A DNA stretch of 34,560 bases from Chlorobiaceae bacterium (GTDB lineage: Bacteria > Bacteroidota > Chlorobiia > Chlorobiales > Chlorobiaceae). The stretch covers positions 1 to 34,560 of the forward strand of contig JAAXWX010000021.1 in the NCBI GenBank assembly GCA_013334755.1. The letters are read 5' to 3'. Below, piece after piece: positions 31,939 to 34,560 of the stretch. The translations under genes and the position numbers were made by a program. A model generated the notes under the pieces. That model was not told where the DNA came from. It did not search any database and worked only from the letters and a program-made list of their open reading frames with translations. Numbering within the stretch: the first letter of the stretch is position 1; each line of letters opens with the position of its first letter.

Positions 31939-32475
31939 ATGCATAAAGAAAAATCGCTGATAGAGATCGCTCTGGGTGCTCTTGTTGAAGGAACCAATCA
32001 GTTCAATTTCACCTGTAAAGCCTCTGATTTCGAGGGTCGGCACTTAGCTGAGGCCGGTTTTACAAGAGAAATTGAGGTCAATGTGACAGCTGAAAAAAGT
32101 GAAGATGAGATCACCGTCACGATCAATACATCGACTCTGGCTGATTTTGCCTGCGACATCTGTCTGGCTCCGATCGCAAAAAAACTTGCCGGATCGCTCG
32201 TACTCTCTTATCTCTTCGGTACCGCTCTTGCTACTGATGATGAGGAAAATGAAGAGTACAGCCGCATAGACAGAGGTGCCGAGTCCATTGATATAACCGG
32301 AGATGTCTGTGACACCCTGCTGCTCTCGTTACCAATGAAGGTAACCTGTACGGATAACCCTGACTGCAGGATCTATGGCAGCACAGAAAGTATGGAAAAT
32401 AATGAAGAGTCTCAGCCCGACAGCAACACGTCGTGGCAGGAGTCGCTTGATAAACTGAAAAACAAGTATCGTTAA
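31939..32475 (+). CDS. DUF177 / YceD family protein
   Basis: A 178-residue acidic protein with the DUF177 core: GTNQFNFTCKASDFE near the start, then ADFACDICLAPIAKKLAGSLVLSYLFGT with the paired cysteines, and DITGDVCDTLLLSLPMKVTCTDNPDC with the LPM-x-C-x-CxxC-like segment. DUF177 genes sit before rpmF in most bacteria, and the family is associated with 23S rRNA/50S assembly. The start at 31939 is used because homologues begin close to the first beta strand; an in-frame ATG at 31903 gives an unlikely N-terminus. The C-terminal tail (SWQESLDKLKNKYR) is typical. Confidence 0.86.
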   Translation: MHKEKSLIEIALGALVEGTNQFNFTCKASDFEGRHLAEAGFTREIEVNVTAEKSEDEITVTINTSTLADFACDICLAPIAKKLAGSLVLSYLFGTALATDDEENEEYSRIDRGAESIDITGDVCDTLLLSLPMKVTCTDNPDCRIYGSTESMENNEESQPDSNTSWQESLDKLKNKYR

Positions 32476-32497
32476 CCGAGTATAAAAGAGTACCGTC

Positions 32498-32689
32498 ATG
32501 GCAAATCCTAAAGCCAAAATGTCGAAATCCCGCAGGGATAAAAGACGAGCCCAGTTCAATGCCCGCACCAAACCGGCAACCACAGTCAACTGTCCAAACT
32601 GCGGTGAGCCGACTCTTCCCCACCGTGCATGCCGCCATTGCGGTCACTACCGGGGCAGATGTGTCGTTAATAAACTGGCAAAGAGCTGA
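32498..32689 (+). CDS. rpmF: 50S ribosomal protein L32
   Basis: The 63-residue protein begins [22 protein letters not shown], the usual L32 opening, and has a zinc ribbon with CPNC and CRHC ([22 protein letters not shown]), so it is the C+ zinc-binding form. The spacing from DUF177 is 22 bases and the DUF177-rpmF-plsX-fabH order is the common bacterial arrangement, linking ribosome and lipid synthesis. Confidence 0.97.
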   Translation: MANPKAKMSKSRRDKRRAQFNARTKPATTVNCPNCGEPTLPHRACRHCGHYRGRCVVNKLAKS

Positions 32690-32717
32690 TTAACTAAAAC
32701 AAGACAAACACCCCATC

Positions 32718-33743
32718 ATGTTGACCATTGTTGTTGACGCCATGGGCGGAGACCATGCTCCCGCCTGTGTGATCGAGGGAACTGTGCAGGCTTTGCAGGA
32801 AAGCGGAAACCGTTTTAAAATTGTGCTTATCGGCCAGTCGGACAAAGTTGAACCGCTGCTTGCCGCGCACGATATCAGTACGCTTAACCTGACCTTTCTG
32901 CATGCCCCCGAAGTGGTCACCATGGATGATATTCCAGCCATTGCCGTTAAAACCAAGCAGGAGTCATCGCTTGTCAATGGGCTGCAGCTCTGTAAGGCTA
33001 AACAGGCCGATGCCTTCGTCAGTGCGGGCAATACCGGAGCACAGATGGCCGCTTCGCTTTTTGTGCTTGGCAGGATTCCAGGGGTGCTTCGCCCGACCAT
33101 TTATGCCTATTTCCCTCGTCTTGAAGAGGGTTTGACCAATATTGTTGATGTCGGAGCAAATGTTGACTGCAAACCTGAACATCTGGTCCAGTTTGCAGAA
33201 ATGCTGACCATCTACCAGCGCTATGGCGCAGGAATAGAACAACCATTGACGGGGCTGCTTAATATCGGAGAAGAAGAGGGCAAGGGCTCGGAAATGCTCA
33301 AACAGGCTTACAGGCTTCTGAAAGAAGCTGACCAAGCAGGAAAAATAACATTTCTTGGAAACATAGAAGGACATGACATTCTGAAAGGAAAGGCAAGTAT
33401 CGTGGTTTGCGACGGACTTGTCGGTAACACCATCCTGAAGTTCGGTGAAAGTATCCCGGAATTTCTGGGGACCCTTTTCAAGCGTTCACTCGACACACTG
33501 GTGACCTCTGGCAAGATGGACAAGGAGACCGCCACACTGACGACAGGTTTGTTCAGGGGTATGTTTGAACCTTTTGATGTCGAAAAATTCGGAGGCGTAC
33601 CTTTCCTCGGCGTTGACGGCATCTCCATTGTAGGTCATGGGCGGTCATCTTCGAGAGCGATTAAAAACATGATCTACATGGCCGAGCACATGATCGAAAA
33701 ACGAGTCAATGAACATATCGCCGAAGTCCTGTTCGAAAAGTAA
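32718..33743 (+). CDS. plsX: Phosphate acyltransferase PlsX
   Basis: The 341-residue protein starts [26 protein letters not shown], with the DAMGGDxAP motif diagnostic of PlsX. It continues with [41 protein letters not shown] and [17 protein letters not shown]. PlsX converts acyl-ACP to acyl-phosphate, which PlsY uses to acylate glycerol-3-phosphate. It is normal in length and soluble, probably acting at the membrane surface. It lies between rpmF and fabH. Confidence 0.97.
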   Translation: MLTIVVDAMGGDHAPACVIEGTVQALQESGNRFKIVLIGQSDKVEPLLAAHDISTLNLTFLHAPEVVTMDDIPAIAVKTKQESSLVNGLQLCKAKQADAFVSAGNTGAQMAASLFVLGRIPGVLRPTIYAYFPRLEEGLTNIVDVGANVDCKPEHLVQFAEMLTIYQRYGAGIEQPLTGLLNIGEEEGKGSEMLKQAYRLLKEADQAGKITFLGNIEGHDILKGKASIVVCDGLVGNTILKFGESIPEFLGTLFKRSLDTLVTSGKMDKETATLTTGLFRGMFEPFDVEKFGGVPFLGVDGISIVGHGRSSSRAIKNMIYMAEHMIEKRVNEHIAEVLFEK

Positions 33744-33839
33744 TACCGTTCTACCCGCACCCCTCTGCAGTAATGAGATAAAAACTGACCTGCAGGGCAA
33801 CTTTTGTATTATCCTGCATGAAAAAACTGCATACAAAGC

Positions 33840-34560
33840 ATGAAAGCTGCAATTACGGCGACAGCCAAATATTTACCTCCTGATATCCTGAGCAATCATG
33901 ACCTTGAGCTCATGCTTGACACCAACGATGAGTGGATTCGTTCGAGAACAGGCATAAGCGAACGCAGGATACTCAAGGATCCCGAAAAGCCAACATCGTA
34001 CATGTGCGGTGAGGTTGCACGGCAGCTTCTTGAAAAGAGGCAGATCAAGGCCAGTGAGATCGAGTTGATCATTGTTGCAACCATGACTCCTGACATGCTC
34101 TTCCCCTCCACGGCCTGTTTCACACAAAGCATCATCGGAGCAACCAATGCCTGGGCTTTTGACCTCAATGCCGCCTGTTCAGGCTTTCTCTACGCACTGA
34201 ATGTCGCTTCACGCTTTATTGAAAGCGGAGCCCACAAGAAAGTCATGGTCATAGGTGCAGACAAAATGTCGTCGGTTATTGACTATACCGATCGCTCCAC
34301 CGCGATCCTGTTCGGAGACGGTGCGGGTGGTGTAATCCTTGAACCTGCAAAAGAGGAGGGATATGGCATCCTCGATACGCGCCTTTACGCCGACGGTGCA
34401 AACGGCAAAGATCATCTTCTCATGACTGGCGGTGGCAGCCTGCATCCGGCAAGCCATGAGACGATAGAGAAAAAAATGCACTACATCTATCAGGACGGAC
34501 GCCAGGTTTTCAAGGCCGCCGTCATTGCCATGGCAGAGGTTGCCGGTGAAATTATGAGCC
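33840..34560 (+). CDS. fabH: 3-oxoacyl-ACP synthase III FabH, 5' part
   Basis: The gene runs off the right edge; about 240 codons are visible. It begins [19 protein letters not shown], with [17 protein letters not shown], the catalytic Cys113 in [13 protein letters not shown], and [10 protein letters not shown], all FabH hallmarks. The catalytic His and Asn lie beyond the window. FabH condenses acetyl-CoA with malonyl-ACP to start fatty acid synthesis. The start at 33840 follows plsX by 96 bases. A weak Shine-Dalgarno sequence is present. Confidence 0.95.
   Translation, partial: MKAAITATAKYLPPDILSNHDLELMLDTNDEWIRSRTGISERRILKDPEKPTSYMCGEVARQLLEKRQIKASEIELIIVATMTPDMLFPSTACFTQSIIGATNAWAFDLNAACSGFLYALNVASRFIESGAHKKVMVIGADKMSSVIDYTDRSTAILFGDGAGGVILEPAKEEGYGILDTRLYADGANGKDHLLMTGGGSLHPASHETIEKKMHYIYQDGRQVFKAAVIAMAEVAGEIMS

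Overview
The window looks like a chromosomal segment of a green sulfur bacterium (Chlorobiaceae, Chlorobium/Pelodictyon type). The best evidence is a c-555-type monoheme cytochrome beside a diheme lipoprotein version of it, together with the gene neighbourhoods tsaD-yajC-carA and DUF177-rpmF-plsX-fabH. I see no insertion sequence, integrase or CRISPR array. Most of the window is core metabolism and envelope biology; the unusual part is a sensory cluster at about 2.3-9.8 kb.

Layout. 1-2.2 kb (minus strand): the 5' end of a glycosyltransferase overlapped by a divergent sigma-70-like gene, an sll1863-type coiled-coil stress protein, a secreted basic protein with 39-bp tandem repeats, and a DUF5670 small membrane protein. 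2.7-9.2 kb (minus): a sensory cluster made of a CheB-CheR-PAS fusion, a PAS protein whose kinase half is replaced by a winged-helix DNA-binding domain, and a hybrid histidine kinase-receiver. The kinase and the PAS-winged-helix protein are paralogues over their first ~220 residues. A decayed copy of the CheB-CheR-PAS 3' end lies just before the kinase, so the cluster seems to come from a segmental duplication. 9.8-11.2 kb (plus): an outer-membrane beta-barrel gene and pal, closed by a terminator.

11.3-14.6 kb (minus): MoxR ATPase, DUF58 protein, a BatD-like membrane protein and a small membrane protein, i.e. the first half of a Bat-type operon. 14.6-18.4 kb (plus): tsaD, yajC, carA and a class V aminotransferase. 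18.4-24.4 kb (plus): a TPR protein (BatC-like), a B12-binding radical SAM enzyme, a diheme c-type lipoprotein, cytochrome c-555, a SemiSWEET transporter, proC and BatD. 24.4-26.6 kb: a GDPD-family phosphodiesterase (minus), a lysine/asparagine-rich ORF (minus), a 56-residue YqaE/Pmp3 protein and a universal stress protein (both plus).

26.6-29.5 kb (minus): a Fur-family regulator, metal-binding lipoprotein, ABC ATPase and ABC permease, almost certainly a Zur-controlled zinc-uptake operon, with a perfect 10-1-10 palindrome just before the regulator start. 29.6-31.5 kb (minus): leuA with its own terminator and, upstream, a complete-looking leucine attenuator: a 23-codon leader peptide with seven Leu codons followed by an intrinsic terminator before the leuA ribosome binding site. 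31.7 kb (minus): tRNA-Asn(GTT). 31.9 kb to the end (plus): DUF177, rpmF, plsX and the 5' part of fabH.

Main points for follow-up: the leucine leader/attenuator, the PAS-winged-helix chimera and the duplication scar beside it, the Zur operator candidate, the fused c-555 domains, and the dispersed Bat genes. All homology statements rest on motif recognition by eye; no searches were run.
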